Source: Blastocatellia bacterium
Lineage (GTDB): Bacteria > Acidobacteriota > Blastocatellia > Chloracidobacteriales > Chloracidobacteriaceae
Assembly (NCBI GenBank): GCA_019695185.1
Contig: JAIBAN010000080.1
Span: 1-37,409 of the forward strand
Length of the DNA stretch: 37,409 bases
Direction of reading: 5' to 3'
Positions 15,168 through 24,304 of the stretch are shown here, piece by piece. Both the position numbers and the translations under genes were made by a program. Every line of letters begins with the position of its first letter. Position 1 is the first letter of the stretch. Below the pieces are notes generated by a model. The model was given only the letters and a program-made list of their open reading frames with translations, was not told where the DNA came from and searched no databases.

Positions 15168-17054
15168 TTACTTCACCAAAAAGATTTGATAGCCGAACGG
15201 CTCCAGTGAAACATCCACGCCTTTGGCAGAAACTTCATAAGTCGAAAGGCTGCCATCCAGCGGTTGTAATTTCCTGCCGGGGGCCAGTTCCTTGGTGGCA
15301 GGAAGTGTGAGTTTCGCAGTTTGCGCTTTTCCGTTGGCTATGACCACCAACATTTCCTGTTTGTTTTGGCGCAGAAAAGCAAAGGATTTTCCGCTCACGA
15401 CCAGATTTTGCTGTGCGCCGTTGTGCAGGGCCGGATGCTCGCGGCGGATTCGCAGGAGGCGGTTGGTTTCATTCCAGAGCGAAGCTTGCCCAAGAGTTCT
15501 TCCGGTTGGGGTAAACGCATTGTTGGAACCGCCAAAGCCACCTGGAAAATCGCGCCGGTTGTCGGGGTCTTCGGCACCGTCAATGCCGATTTCATCCCCG
15601 TAGTAAAGCTGTGGCACTCCGCGTAGCGTGAGCAGTAGCGCGTGCGCCAGATTGACCCGGCGGGCATCGCCTTTGGCTTCGTGCATGATGCGGGTGATGT
15701 CGTGATTGCCGACGAAGGTGACGAGTTTCGAGGCATCGCCATAAAGCCCGTCTTGTGCCAGGGTTTCTGAAATTCGGTCTGCGCCTTTGGTGTCGTTGAA
15801 ACAAAAATCCCGCAGGGCATACATCAACGGGAAGTCAAATTGGGTTTTGAGCCCGGTATCAATTCCGTCCCAGCCGGTTTTCCCGCCCAGAAAGAAGGAA
15901 ATCACCTTGGGGTCACCGTTAAAAACTTCGCCAAAATCGGTCAGGGCAGGGAACTCCGCATCAATTCTCTTTTGCCAGTCACGCCAGAAGGAGCGGTCCA
16001 CATAAGGATAGGTGTCAAGCCGCAGGGCATCCTGTCCGCTTTGGTGGGTCCACCAGATGGCTTCCTGGGCCATGTATGTGACCACCTCAGGGTCACGGCC
16101 ATTGATGTCGGGTAAAATTCCGGCAAACCAGCCATCGGTCGCCAAGCGGCGTTTTTTCTTTGAGGAATTCGGATTGGCCAGTGCCGGAATGTCAAAATTG
16201 CAATCGGAATGTTTCTCCGGGGTACCGTTGTACCAGCTTGCCGTAGGTGGCGTTTTGACCCACGGATGAGTAGGGCCGGTGTGGTTGGGAACCGTGTCCT
16301 GAATGAGCTTCATGCCGCGCTTGTGGAGTTCGCGGGCCAGTTCCTGGTAATCGGCCAGCGTGCCGAAATGTGCTTCCACCGTGTAAAAATCGGTCATGCC
16401 ATAGCCGTGGTAATCCTGTCCGATGGCATCGTTGTTGTCCACAATCGGGGTCAGCCAGATGGCCGTCACCCCCAGTTCTTTGAGGTAATCAAGGTGCTCG
16501 ATAAGGCCGCGCAGGTCCCCGCCGTGATACATCCGGGATGCTTGTGGGTCATAGGTTTTCACCCCCGGCAAAGGTTCGTTGTTTTTCGGGTCGCCGTCGG
16601 CAAAACGGTCCGGCATGATGAGATACACCACGTCAGAGGCGGCCAACCCCTGAAAATTCCCCGTCCGGGGCAACGGTTCCTGCACGGCCCAATGCCAGGT
16701 GGCCGTTCCATTCGGAGTGGTGACTTTGAATCCATAATTTCCCGCTGCCAAGGCGGGATTGAGCACAATATCCAGAAACAAATAATTTCCACCGGCTGAA
16801 ATCCGGGTCTTGGTAATGGTGATGTGGTTGGTTTCGGAGGCAACCGTGGCTCCGGCGAAGTCACTTCCGGTCAATAAAATGGTTAATTGTCTGGTGTTGG
16901 ATGAAACCCACCAATTGGGCGGCTCAATTTTGAAGATTTGTGGTGCCTGACGCTTAACGGCGGCTTTTTGTGAGAAGGTAACAAAGGAACTGTTTCCACC
17001 AATCACGATGGAAATCATACAGAAACTGAGGAAAAAAGGCAGGATACGGGACAT
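15168..17054 (-). CDS. Secreted GH13 alpha-amylase/cyclomaltodextrinase-like enzyme
   Basis: A 628-aa endo-acting alpha-glucan hydrolase. It has an N-terminal signal segment (about 1-20), a beta-sandwich of cyclomaltodextrinase type (about 40-125, IEPPNWWVSS), the catalytic barrel (about 140-530) and a C-terminal beta domain. Catalytic residues are visible: DALRLDTYP (nucleophile Asp 347), TDFGEVFNG (acid/base Glu 376) and FVGNHD (Asp 452). The DxVPNHTG, MPDRFADGDP and YYGDEIG motifs are also intact. The N-terminal domain and motifs fit the SusA/neopullulanase-like group acting on cyclodextrins, starch or pullulan. It follows the TonB receptor gene and precedes the symporter gene, which places it in the periplasm or at the cell surface. 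The Shine-Dalgarno is weak (AAGAG). The stop is TAA. Confidence 0.92.
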   Translation of the reverse strand: MSRILPFFLSFCMISIVIGGNSSFVTFSQKAAVKRQAPQIFKIEPPNWWVSSNTRQLTILLTGSDFAGATVASETNHITITKTRISAGGNYLFLDIVLNPALAAGNYGFKVTTPNGTATWHWAVQEPLPRTGNFQGLAASDVVYLIMPDRFADGDPKNNEPLPGVKTYDPQASRMYHGGDLRGLIEHLDYLKELGVTAIWLTPIVDNNDAIGQDYHGYGMTDFYTVEAHFGTLADYQELARELHKRGMKLIQDTVPNHTGPTHPWVKTPPTASWYNGTPEKHSDCNFDIPALANPNSSKKKRRLATDGWFAGILPDINGRDPEVVTYMAQEAIWWTHQSGQDALRLDTYPYVDRSFWRDWQKRIDAEFPALTDFGEVFNGDPKVISFFLGGKTGWDGIDTGLKTQFDFPLMYALRDFCFNDTKGADRISETLAQDGLYGDASKLVTFVGNHDITRIMHEAKGDARRVNLAHALLLTLRGVPQLYYGDEIGIDGAEDPDNRRDFPGGFGGSNNAFTPTGRTLGQASLWNETNRLLRIRREHPALHNGAQQNLVVSGKSFAFLRQNKQEMLVVIANGKAQTAKLTLPATKELAPGRKLQPLDGSLSTYEVSAKGVDVSLEPFGYQIFLVK

Positions 17055-17063
17055 GCTCTTTTA

Positions 17064-17224
17064 AGGACTGAGGACCGAGGACTGAGGACTGAGGACTCGA
17101 ATCAGGACTGAGGACTCGAATCAGGACTGAGGACTGAGGACTGAGGTACAAGCAAAACCAAGAACCTCATCAGCTTCTGTCTTGTTTTTTTTCCTCAGTC
17201 CTCAGTCCTCAGTCCTCAGTCCTG
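17064..17224. repeat. Opposed heptamer arrays (GGACTGA and TCAGTCC) forming a large hairpin
   Basis: About eight GGACTGA-type heptamers (17064-17146, interrupted twice by CTCGAATCA) face four CTCAGTC copies (17193-17224) across a 46-bp spacer. The arrays are mutually complementary, so RNA or single-stranded DNA could form a long slippable stem between the receptor and amylase genes. Confidence 0.9.
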
Positions 17225-17228
17225 GTTT

Positions 17229-20200
17229 TTAGAACGTCAACCGGAACGCGAATTGAATCTGCCGATTCGAGAATCCGCGCGTGCCGCGAATCCGACCGAA
17301 GTCACCGCTGGAGACATCGGTATTCGGATTGGAGAATTGCGGATGGTTGGCGATGTTGAAGAACTCCGTCCGGAATTGCAGTTTGAGCCGTTCCGTCAGG
17401 CCAAAGTCCTTAAACAACGACAGGTCAAGCTGCGTTGTGCCCGGCCCGGTCAGGATATTGCGTCCGCTGGTGCCGACGCGTCCGCCCGGATTGCGGAAGA
17501 AGTTGCCTTTGGCGACATAATTGTCGGCATTGCCTTCGTTGATTTGCGGGGTTCCCACCACATCCGCCCGCAAAAAGTCGCCGTTGCCACCCTGGACACT
17601 GAACGGGAAACCGCTGGCCAGGGTCAAAATGCCGTTCAACTGGAATCCGCCGACGATGTAATCAAGCACTTTCGGCATATCCTTGCCAAACCGGCGGCCC
17701 CGACCCAAGGGCAGTTCATACAGCGAACTCATGACAAACCGGTGCCGGCTGTCAATGTTGGAGTTGCCCCGTTCAAGGTCAAAGCGGTTGTAGTCCTGTG
17801 GCCGGCGACCATCAAAGGCCCCGTCCGCATCGTCAATCGCATGGGACCAGGTGTAGGACGTGAGGAATTGCCAGCCGTTGGACAGACGACGTTCAAACTG
17901 CATCTGCAACGAATGGTAAATCGAGTTGCCCCGTGTTTCCTGCACGTTGACATCTCCCAATTGACCGAACGGACGAAATCCGGTCGGAGTCCGGTTGATG
18001 TCATAATATGCCGTCAGTTTTTTACCTTGGGTGCCGACATAACCGATGCTGAGGGCGAGGTTGTTGCCAAGCGGGTGCTGCAATTGCAGACTCCACTGAT
18101 GAACATAGGAGTTCCGATTGGAAGGCAGCGCTGCAAAGACAGTCACGCCCGAAGGATTGTTCGGGTTGAGATTGGTCAGGAGTCCGAGCGGAAGCGGGCC
18201 GCTGGCCAATCGTGAATCTTTCGACCCGTTCGGGCCGCGCCCGGAAAGCGTAATCCGGAATCCCTGGTCGTAACGGAAACTGGAAAACCCGCTAAACGGC
18301 GGATTTTGCGCCAACTGGTTGTCAATGCCACCCCGGTCCAGGAAATAGAACATCCCGTATCCGCTGCGCACCACCCATTTGCTGTCGCCGAAAATATCGT
18401 AGGCAAAGCCGATGCGCGGGGCGAAATTATTGTAGTCGTTGTCAATCAGGTTGCGTGAGTTACCGTTTTGGCCGGCAATCCGCAAGGTGTTGGTGGCGAT
18501 GTCAAAATTCGCCTGCCGGTCAGCCACTTCCACCGGCCACGTCAGCAGGTCATACCGCACGCCGTAGTTGAGGGTGAATTTGCGGCTGACTTTCCAGTCA
18601 TCCTGGGCGAAAATACCGGCTTCCCAGCTCCGGGTGCCGACCATGCCAAAGGGCGGGCCGATGGTGTATTCGTTGACGAAACCGGCCAACACATCCGCCA
18701 CTTCATAGCGGGTTGAGTTGGGATTATCACCATTCCCAAACAGGAAGAAATAACCTTTGCCCCGATTTGGGCGGAACAGGTTGACCTGCCGCCGAATCAG
18801 CGAAGCACCCATCTTGTAGGTGTGGTTGCCGCGAATGTAGGTCAGCGTGTCGGAATACTGGAAGGAGTTCTGCGGCACCAGGAAGGGGCCGAAGTCGCCG
18901 GTGTATTCAAGCTGTCCGTTGAAACCGCCAATCAATGCACCGCCACCCAGCAGCGAGCTGGTGTTGGCATTGGGGATTCCCAAATCGGCTGAAATCTGTT
19001 TGTCCTGGAACGGCGGAATGTAGCCGTACCGGGTCCGCACAAACCCAAACCGGAATTCGTTGATGAGGGTTGGTGAAAAGGTGTGGGTTTCGCCAAACAC
19101 AAAACTCTTCGGGTCGTTGAAATTGCTGCCTGAACCAAAACCGGCAGGCAGGTTTGGCAGGCGGGAGGTGGTCAAAGAGGTGGCACTGCCCTGGCTGTAA
19201 CGGCCAAAAAGCGTGTCATTGCTGCCCAGGATGTAATCCACCCGCACGTCGAAATCGTCAAAATCCTGATTCTGAATCCGCTGCGAAACATAGTTCCCGT
19301 TGACCCGGCCTCCGTTGGTGTTGGGCAGCGGAAATGCGTTCAGATAGCGCTGGCCCACCGGGTTAATCCGGTTTGAGGGAATGACGTTGCCCGGAAAGGG
19401 CTGACCCGTAATCGGGTCAATAATCCGAATCACATTCGGAAGACCGGAAACCGCCGTATTGAGCAGTTCCGAGAAATTGCCCTGCCGCATGAGCGGGGTC
19501 GGCACGGAAGCAAAGTCCACGCTGACCGGTAGGAACTGCCGCAGCCCCTGGTAATCACCAAAGAAAAAGAGCTTGTCTTTGATGATGGGACCGCCCAGGG
19601 TGCCGCCAAACTGGTTGCGACGGAACTCGGCTTTGTTCGGAGCAAAGGTCGGGCGGGCATCCAGGTTGTCGTTGCGCAGAAATTCAAAGGCGCTGCCGTG
19701 AAATTCGTTGGTTCCGGACTTGAACGAGGTGTTGATGATGGCACCACCGGCCCGCCCTACTTCAGCCGGAGCGACTGAGGTTTGGACCCGGAACTCCTGA
19801 ATGGCTTCTGCCGGCGGGAAGAAAATAATGGTGTTGACCAGCGATTCGTTGTTGTCCACACCATCCAGCAGGAAGTTGTTGTTTTGCGGGCGCAGGCCAT
19901 TGACGGCCAGAGCCGCGCCGCCGGTATTCCCGTTGCGGAATGTTTCGGCATTGCCGCCGACGCCCGAAGCCTGACCATCCGGCACGCCCCGGCTGACGCC
20001 TGGAACGAGGGTGGCCAATTGGGTGAAGTTGCGGCCATTGAGCGGCAGTTCGGTCACCTGCCGACCCTGAATCACTTCGCCCACTGCCGAGCTGGAAGTT
20101 TCCACTAGCGGCGTGTCGGAGGTGACTTCGACCACATCGGAAATTGCCCCGGTTTGCAGGCTGACGGTAACCGAGGCCAGTTGTGCTGTTTCCAGCGTGA

Positions 20201-20522
20201 CTTCCTGGGCGTAGGCTTTGAAGCCTTCCACCTTGACTTCCAGGCGATAGCGCCCCGGTTGCAGCGCCGGAACGGCGAAATCACCGCTTTCATTGGTTTG
20301 CACAGTAATTGAACGGCTGGTGCCGAGACTGGTCACGGTTACGTTCGCACCGGCCAAAACACCACCGTTTGGATCCGTAACCACACCGGAGAGGCGAGCC
20401 GTGTCAGTTTGGGCCAACGTTGGTGAAGATAAACAAAGGGCCAATACTGCCAGCAGCAGCACCGCTTTTGGCAGTTGCCCCCAACGTCTGGACAAACGCA
20501 TAAGTTGTAGTTGATTGAACAT
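17229..20522 (-). CDS. TonB-dependent outer-membrane receptor (Oar-like, carboxypeptidase-regulatory domain)
   Basis: A 1097-aa outer-membrane transporter. The signal peptide (about 1-38, ending SPTLAQ) is followed by a carboxypeptidase-regulatory-like beta-sandwich (about 40-125, SGVVTDPNGGVLAGANVTV), a plug domain with LPLNGRNFTQL, and a large beta-barrel that ends in FRLTF. The terminal Phe is the usual barrel-assembly signal. This architecture is greatly expanded in Acidobacteriota. No TonB-box consensus can be called with certainty. As the first gene upstream of the amylase, symporter and glucoamylase genes it most likely takes up malto-oligosaccharides, by analogy with SusC-type loci; no SusD-like lipoprotein is present. 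I use the ATG at 20522 (GAGGGA upstream) rather than the longer reading to 20600, because the signal peptide begins there. The stop is TAA. Confidence 0.93.
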   Translation of the reverse strand: MFNQLQLMRLSRRWGQLPKAVLLLAVLALCLSSPTLAQTDTARLSGVVTDPNGGVLAGANVTVTSLGTSRSITVQTNESGDFAVPALQPGRYRLEVKVEGFKAYAQEVTLETAQLASVTVSLQTGAISDVVEVTSDTPLVETSSSAVGEVIQGRQVTELPLNGRNFTQLATLVPGVSRGVPDGQASGVGGNAETFRNGNTGGAALAVNGLRPQNNNFLLDGVDNNESLVNTIIFFPPAEAIQEFRVQTSVAPAEVGRAGGAIINTSFKSGTNEFHGSAFEFLRNDNLDARPTFAPNKAEFRRNQFGGTLGGPIIKDKLFFFGDYQGLRQFLPVSVDFASVPTPLMRQGNFSELLNTAVSGLPNVIRIIDPITGQPFPGNVIPSNRINPVGQRYLNAFPLPNTNGGRVNGNYVSQRIQNQDFDDFDVRVDYILGSNDTLFGRYSQGSATSLTTSRLPNLPAGFGSGSNFNDPKSFVFGETHTFSPTLINEFRFGFVRTRYGYIPPFQDKQISADLGIPNANTSSLLGGGALIGGFNGQLEYTGDFGPFLVPQNSFQYSDTLTYIRGNHTYKMGASLIRRQVNLFRPNRGKGYFFLFGNGDNPNSTRYEVADVLAGFVNEYTIGPPFGMVGTRSWEAGIFAQDDWKVSRKFTLNYGVRYDLLTWPVEVADRQANFDIATNTLRIAGQNGNSRNLIDNDYNNFAPRIGFAYDIFGDSKWVVRSGYGMFYFLDRGGIDNQLAQNPPFSGFSSFRYDQGFRITLSGRGPNGSKDSRLASGPLPLGLLTNLNPNNPSGVTVFAALPSNRNSYVHQWSLQLQHPLGNNLALSIGYVGTQGKKLTAYYDINRTPTGFRPFGQLGDVNVQETRGNSIYHSLQMQFERRLSNGWQFLTSYTWSHAIDDADGAFDGRRPQDYNRFDLERGNSNIDSRHRFVMSSLYELPLGRGRRFGKDMPKVLDYIVGGFQLNGILTLASGFPFSVQGGNGDFLRADVVGTPQINEGNADNYVAKGNFFRNPGGRVGTSGRNILTGPGTTQLDLSLFKDFGLTERLKLQFRTEFFNIANHPQFSNPNTDVSSGDFGRIRGTRGFSNRQIQFAFRLTF

Positions 20523-21096
20523 CCCTGTTTCCCTCACGTTGCCGTCCCTCCCGCGGGAAGGACGAGTGTTGCAGTACGGGCACGCTAAGTCTGCGGGCAA
20601 CCGTACCGATTGAACTCAAGCACACGAAGCCACACAACGGGCTTGGGTCGGTTGAATGATTTTTGAGAGCAATGACGCATTGGTCCTGACCGTGTGACTT
20701 GCATCAGAACACCGGGGGAACTGGGTTTTGGACCGCTCACTCGCAAGACGCCAGGTCAGAAACAGGAATCCGGGCTTCACCAAGGAATCCGGACTTGGGG
20801 ATATCCTTTCGGACCTGCACGTCACAAGAAAATAACACTATGTTTTTAATTTTTGATTTTGCTTCAGAAAAAGAAAAAGACTCGAGAAAGTTACAAAAAC
20901 TTGAACGGTGCGTCAAGTTGAAACCCCTTGGGGAAAGAGAACTTAGGGGGATGAAAGAGAAAATGACACCAATTCGGGGTTTAGGGTTTGGGGTTTGGGG
21001 TTTGGAAATTGCGAATGGCGACACCAGTCGTCAAATGTTCTCCGCACCCTCGACACTGTATCAATCTGGGAATCCCAAACCCCAAACCCATCGGGT
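20523..21096. other. Long intergenic region upstream of the glucan locus
   Basis: A 574-bp gap between the receptor start and the usp stop. It carries a GGTTTGG-type heptamer stretch (about 20978-21006) and a complementary CCCAAAC stretch (about 21073-21089) near the usp end. I see no convincing gene. The promoter of the glucan locus should lie here, but I cannot assign -35/-10 boxes. Confidence 0.6.
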
Positions 21097-21975
21097 TTAC
21101 CGCACAATCAGCACCGAACAGGGAGCATGCAACGCGACCGTTTCAGAAACACTGCCCAGCAATACCCGTTGCAGCCCGCGCCGCCCATGCGAACCGACCA
21201 CAATCAAATCAGCGTGCAAATTTTTGGCCGTTTCCAAAATGGCGGTTTTCGGAGTTCCTTCAACCATCTTGAAAGAACCGGTGACATGCCGTGCGTCAAA
21301 AAGGGTTTTGGCATCGTCCAGAGCCTGTTGCGCGAGGCGTTTATTTTCTTCAAAGACAGCATCCATCAGATTGGCCGGCAGATAGCCGGGGTCAGCCAAC
21401 GGGATGGTTGTTTCCAGCACGCTCATGACCGTGACATCGGTGTGGGCCGGCCAAGGCATGGAGGCAACCGATTCCAGCGCCTGGGCGGAACTTTCGGACC
21501 CATCGGTGGCAACCAGCACTCTAAACGGGACTGGTGAAGCACCGGCTTTGCCATCTTCGGAAGGCCGAATGATTTCGACCGAGCACTGTGCCTGGCGGAT
21601 GACCGTTTTGCTGGTGCTGCCAAGTAAAAAGCGGGCCACTGCGCCATGTCCGTGCGAACCAAGCAGGATCAAATCCGGTTTCCACTGTTCGGCATAGTCC
21701 AGTATCTGAAGGGGCGGGTAGCCTTCCACCACTGCGTTGGTCACTTTCAGACCGAGGCCGCTCAGGCGACGGCACACATTATGTAAAAAGGCTTCGGCAG
21801 CTTCGACCTGGAATTTGGTAACCGCGTCAAAACCGGTCAGGCTATGGGCCACGGCATAGGAATCAATCACCGTCAGGGCGCACATTTCCGTGGGTTCGGG
21901 CCAGGGACGGGCACAGATTTGGTTGACCAGATGTTGGGTGGCAGCAGAATCATCAACAGCTAAGAGGACTTTCAT
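21097..21975 (-). CDS. Universal stress protein, two UspA domains
   Basis: A 292-aa cytosolic protein with tandem Usp domains (about 1-145 and 150-292), each starting with a beta strand and an acidic pocket (VLLAVDDS, VLVATDGS). Both carry a full ATP-binding signature of the G-2x-G-9x-G(S/T) type (GSHGHGAVARFLLGST and GSHGRRGLQRVLLGSV), so both halves probably bind ATP. The start at 21975 is supported by GAGGAGG 7 nt upstream; five residues further upstream are also open. It is divergent from a second two-domain usp gene, with 360 bp between starts, suggesting a shared control region. No transmembrane or CBS domain is present. The stop is TAA. Confidence 0.93.
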   Translation of the reverse strand: MKVLLAVDDSAATQHLVNQICARPWPEPTEMCALTVIDSYAVAHSLTGFDAVTKFQVEAAEAFLHNVCRRLSGLGLKVTNAVVEGYPPLQILDYAEQWKPDLILLGSHGHGAVARFLLGSTSKTVIRQAQCSVEIIRPSEDGKAGASPVPFRVLVATDGSESSAQALESVASMPWPAHTDVTVMSVLETTIPLADPGYLPANLMDAVFEENKRLAQQALDDAKTLFDARHVTGSFKMVEGTPKTAILETAKNLHADLIVVGSHGRRGLQRVLLGSVSETVALHAPCSVLIVR

Positions 21976-22335
21976 ATTCGGCCTCCTCATTCTTGAGCTA
22001 ACAGGTTGGCAGTTTTATGGCGGGCAATTGACGAGCCATTTAACCCAATTCCTCCGGATTTTGCGAATTTTTCCCGCTAACCTGCCGCATCAACTGCAAA
22101 TTTCTTTTTCTTTTCTTGCCCGGAACCCAACCCAAAGCCAAGTGAGAGTGGGAAATATTTCGCGCTGGTGGGAAAAAATCCCCAGGAATTGCCAGGATAA
22201 CCGGATGATTTCAAAAAACTGAAATGCAGGTTGGCGAGGGAACCAAGCAGAGACTGGACTGTCTTTGAAACAGGTTTCAGCCACGCTCTTGGCACCGGAA
22301 TTGCTCTTTTTTGGAATGAAAGCGAGGTGAACAGT
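21976..22335. promoter_or_regulatory. Divergent control region between two usp genes
   Basis: A 360-bp region that must hold the promoters of both usp genes. Shine-Dalgarno sequences lie at both ends (minus strand GAGGAGG near 21983; plus strand GAGGTG 22324-22329). Two GTGGGAAA/GGTGGGAAAA direct repeats lie near 22149-22177. I cannot call -35/-10 boxes with confidence. Confidence 0.5.
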
Positions 22336-23199
22336 ATGAAAGTCCTCATTGGATATGATGGCTCAAAAGCAGCACACGACATTTTGCAGGACCTGGAAGT
22401 TGCCGGTCTGCCTGAAAAGGGAGAGATGCTGGTGATTTCAGTTGCTGAAATGTGGCTTCCGCCAGTGGCCAGCATCGGAGGTGTGGATACGGATTTTGCC
22501 ACTGCCTATAAGGAAGCAGCGGAACAGGCGTTGGTGACCGCCCGCGAAATTGTGGCAGGGTTGCAGGCCCGGTTTCCCCAATGGGCGATTACGTCGGAAG
22601 GGGACTATGGTTCTCCGGCTTTCGTCATATTGGAACGGGCCAAAGACTGGAAACCGGACCTGATTGTGCTCGGAGCCAAAGGCCATTCGGCCCTTGAACG
22701 GCTGGTGTTTGGCAGTGTCTCGCACCGGATTGCAGTTGAAGCTCCATGCTCGGTCCGGATTGCCCGCCCGCACAAACCGACCAAAGGCCGTCCGGTGCAT
22801 GTCATGATTGGCATGGACGGTTCCTTGGGGGCATCGGATGCAGTTGCCACGGTTGCTGCCCGAAATTGGCCGCAAGGCTGTGAAGCCATTTTGGTGACCT
22901 CCGCCGGCCCGTTTGATTTGATTGGAACGGCATCGGCGGAAAAACACGAATACGCCCATTCACTGCATGAAGAAGCCAAGCACAAGCTGGGCGAAATGGG
23001 AATCTTTGTGACGTCGGTCATCAAGGATGAAGACCCCAAACATGCCTTGATTGCCTTGGCTGAGAAAAACGAGGTGGATTGCCTGTATCTGGGAACCCGC
23101 AACCTCAAGGCGGTAGACCGGTGGTTGCTGGGCAGCGTTTCAACCGCAGTGGTGAGCCGGGCGGTCTGTTCAGTGGAAGTGGTCCGCCACCAAGGGTAG
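22336..23199 (+). CDS. Universal stress protein, two UspA domains
   Basis: A 287-aa tandem-domain Usp. The first half (about 1-150) keeps the nucleotide-binding pattern GAKGHSALERLVFGSVS, and the N-terminal strand ends in the usual acidic site (VLIGYDGS). In the second half the equivalent stretch reads GTRNLKAVDRWLLGSVS, which lacks the second glycine, so ATP binding there is doubtful. The start at 22336 follows GAGGTG by 6 nt; the upstream open frame to 22231 is not needed. It is divergently paired with the usp gene at 21097-21975. It ends in TAG with an in-frame TGA five codons later, inside the terminator region. Confidence 0.92.
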   Translation: MKVLIGYDGSKAAHDILQDLEVAGLPEKGEMLVISVAEMWLPPVASIGGVDTDFATAYKEAAEQALVTAREIVAGLQARFPQWAITSEGDYGSPAFVILERAKDWKPDLIVLGAKGHSALERLVFGSVSHRIAVEAPCSVRIARPHKPTKGRPVHVMIGMDGSLGASDAVATVAARNWPQGCEAILVTSAGPFDLIGTASAEKHEYAHSLHEEAKHKLGEMGIFVTSVIKDEDPKHALIALAEKNEVDCLYLGTRNLKAVDRWLLGSVSTAVVSRAVCSVEVVRHQG

Positions 23200-23214
23200 G
23201 TGAACAGTAACCGG

Positions 23215-23267
23215 TGAAAGGTGAGTGAAACCGACACGCTGTGCGGTCATTCACCTTTCATTTTTCC
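23215..23267 (+). terminator. Intrinsic terminator after the second usp gene
   Basis: TGAAAGGTGAGTGA (23215-23228) pairs with TCATTCACCTTTCA (23247-23260), with one G-T position, followed by TTTTTCC. It lies 16 bp after the usp stop. Confidence 0.75.
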
Positions 23268-23394
23268 TTTGAATATTTACGTCTGATAAGAGAGCCTATG
23301 TAAAAATCTTTTTCCCCTCGCCAGATGCCTGCGCCTTGGTTCAATATAGGCTCCCTCGGATGCTCTCACATTCCATCGAAACAAACCAAATTAT

Positions 23395-24201
23395 ATGAAT
23401 GAACCGAGAGTCTGCGTGATTGGCCTGGAAGAAGACCAATACGCCGCCATCCGCTCCCGTGCTTTTGTCAAACTCATTGGACACGAACTGATCCCGCACA
23501 TGGCTGTCAAAGACGGTCAGTTGCTGGTTGAGTCCAAAAAAGGACCCTGGCTGGTCCCGGTTGACAAAGTTGTTTTTCACGGCATTTTCGAAGACGACCA
23601 CGACATCATCGCTGGACTGGCCCTGTGGGGTGGCCCCTGCCTGCCCAACGCCCGCGCCATGATGGATTGTCGGTTGCGGCTGCCATGTCTGGTGCGCGCC
23701 TTGCAGTTCACCCGGTTTGGCGCGCCCCTCCGGTCTTTTGCCGCTGCCGGTGTGACTTTTGACTGGGGTGAAAACCGGGTCGCCAAATGGGGCAACTGGC
23801 ATTGTGGTGAAAACAAGGAACGGATTGCCGGTGAGTGGCACAGTGAGGATTCCTCCATTATCGAGCCGTTTTTGGAAGGAACCGCCGTGCGCATCGTCCT
23901 GATTGGCGAACGGTACTGGCAAATCCGCCTGGAGGGCGAAACCTGGCTCAAGTCAATCCATGCCCCCAATGCCGCCTTTATGGAGGTCAATCCGGATTTG
24001 CTGGAAGACAGTCGGCGCATCGCCCAGGGATTTGGGCTGGAAATTCTCGGCAACGATTACATTGTGGCTCCGGACGGAACCTGTCACCTGCTGGAAGTCA
24101 ACCATATCCCCAATGTCACCCGTTTCCCGGAAATCTGGGAAGCCTATCTGGATTACACCGTCAACTGGATTGAAGGGATTGCACCTTCCTCAACCGACTG
24201 A
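23395..24201 (+). CDS. ATP-grasp family protein (RimK/GshB-like), substrate unknown
   Basis: A 268-aa protein with ATP-grasp features. A pre-ATP-grasp segment ends in LPNARAMMDCRLRLPCLVRA; a central region contains IIEPFLEGTAVRIVLIGERYWQIRLEG, which resembles the EPFIEG...DIRV strand of RimK-like ligases; and a C-terminal metal-binding strand reads HLLEVNHIPNVTRF (Glu and Asn of the Mg-ATP site). Such enzymes join a carboxylate to an amine or thiol via acyl phosphate. At 268 aa it is shorter than most. No precursor peptide or biosynthetic neighbours are seen, so no substrate can be proposed. The ATG at 23395 has a poor Shine-Dalgarno. The stop is TGA. Confidence 0.7.
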   Translation: MNEPRVCVIGLEEDQYAAIRSRAFVKLIGHELIPHMAVKDGQLLVESKKGPWLVPVDKVVFHGIFEDDHDIIAGLALWGGPCLPNARAMMDCRLRLPCLVRALQFTRFGAPLRSFAAAGVTFDWGENRVAKWGNWHCGENKERIAGEWHSEDSSIIEPFLEGTAVRIVLIGERYWQIRLEGETWLKSIHAPNAAFMEVNPDLLEDSRRIAQGFGLEILGNDYIVAPDGTCHLLEVNHIPNVTRFPEIWEAYLDYTVNWIEGIAPSSTD

Positions 24202-24304
24202 TTCCAGAGCTGGCCTGAAGTAAGCCGAAGCCTCGGAAAGCACATGTGTTCCGGGGCTTTGGTTTCAAACAGGAAAAAAACAAGTTTCCGAAAAAGGTAT
24301 TCTC

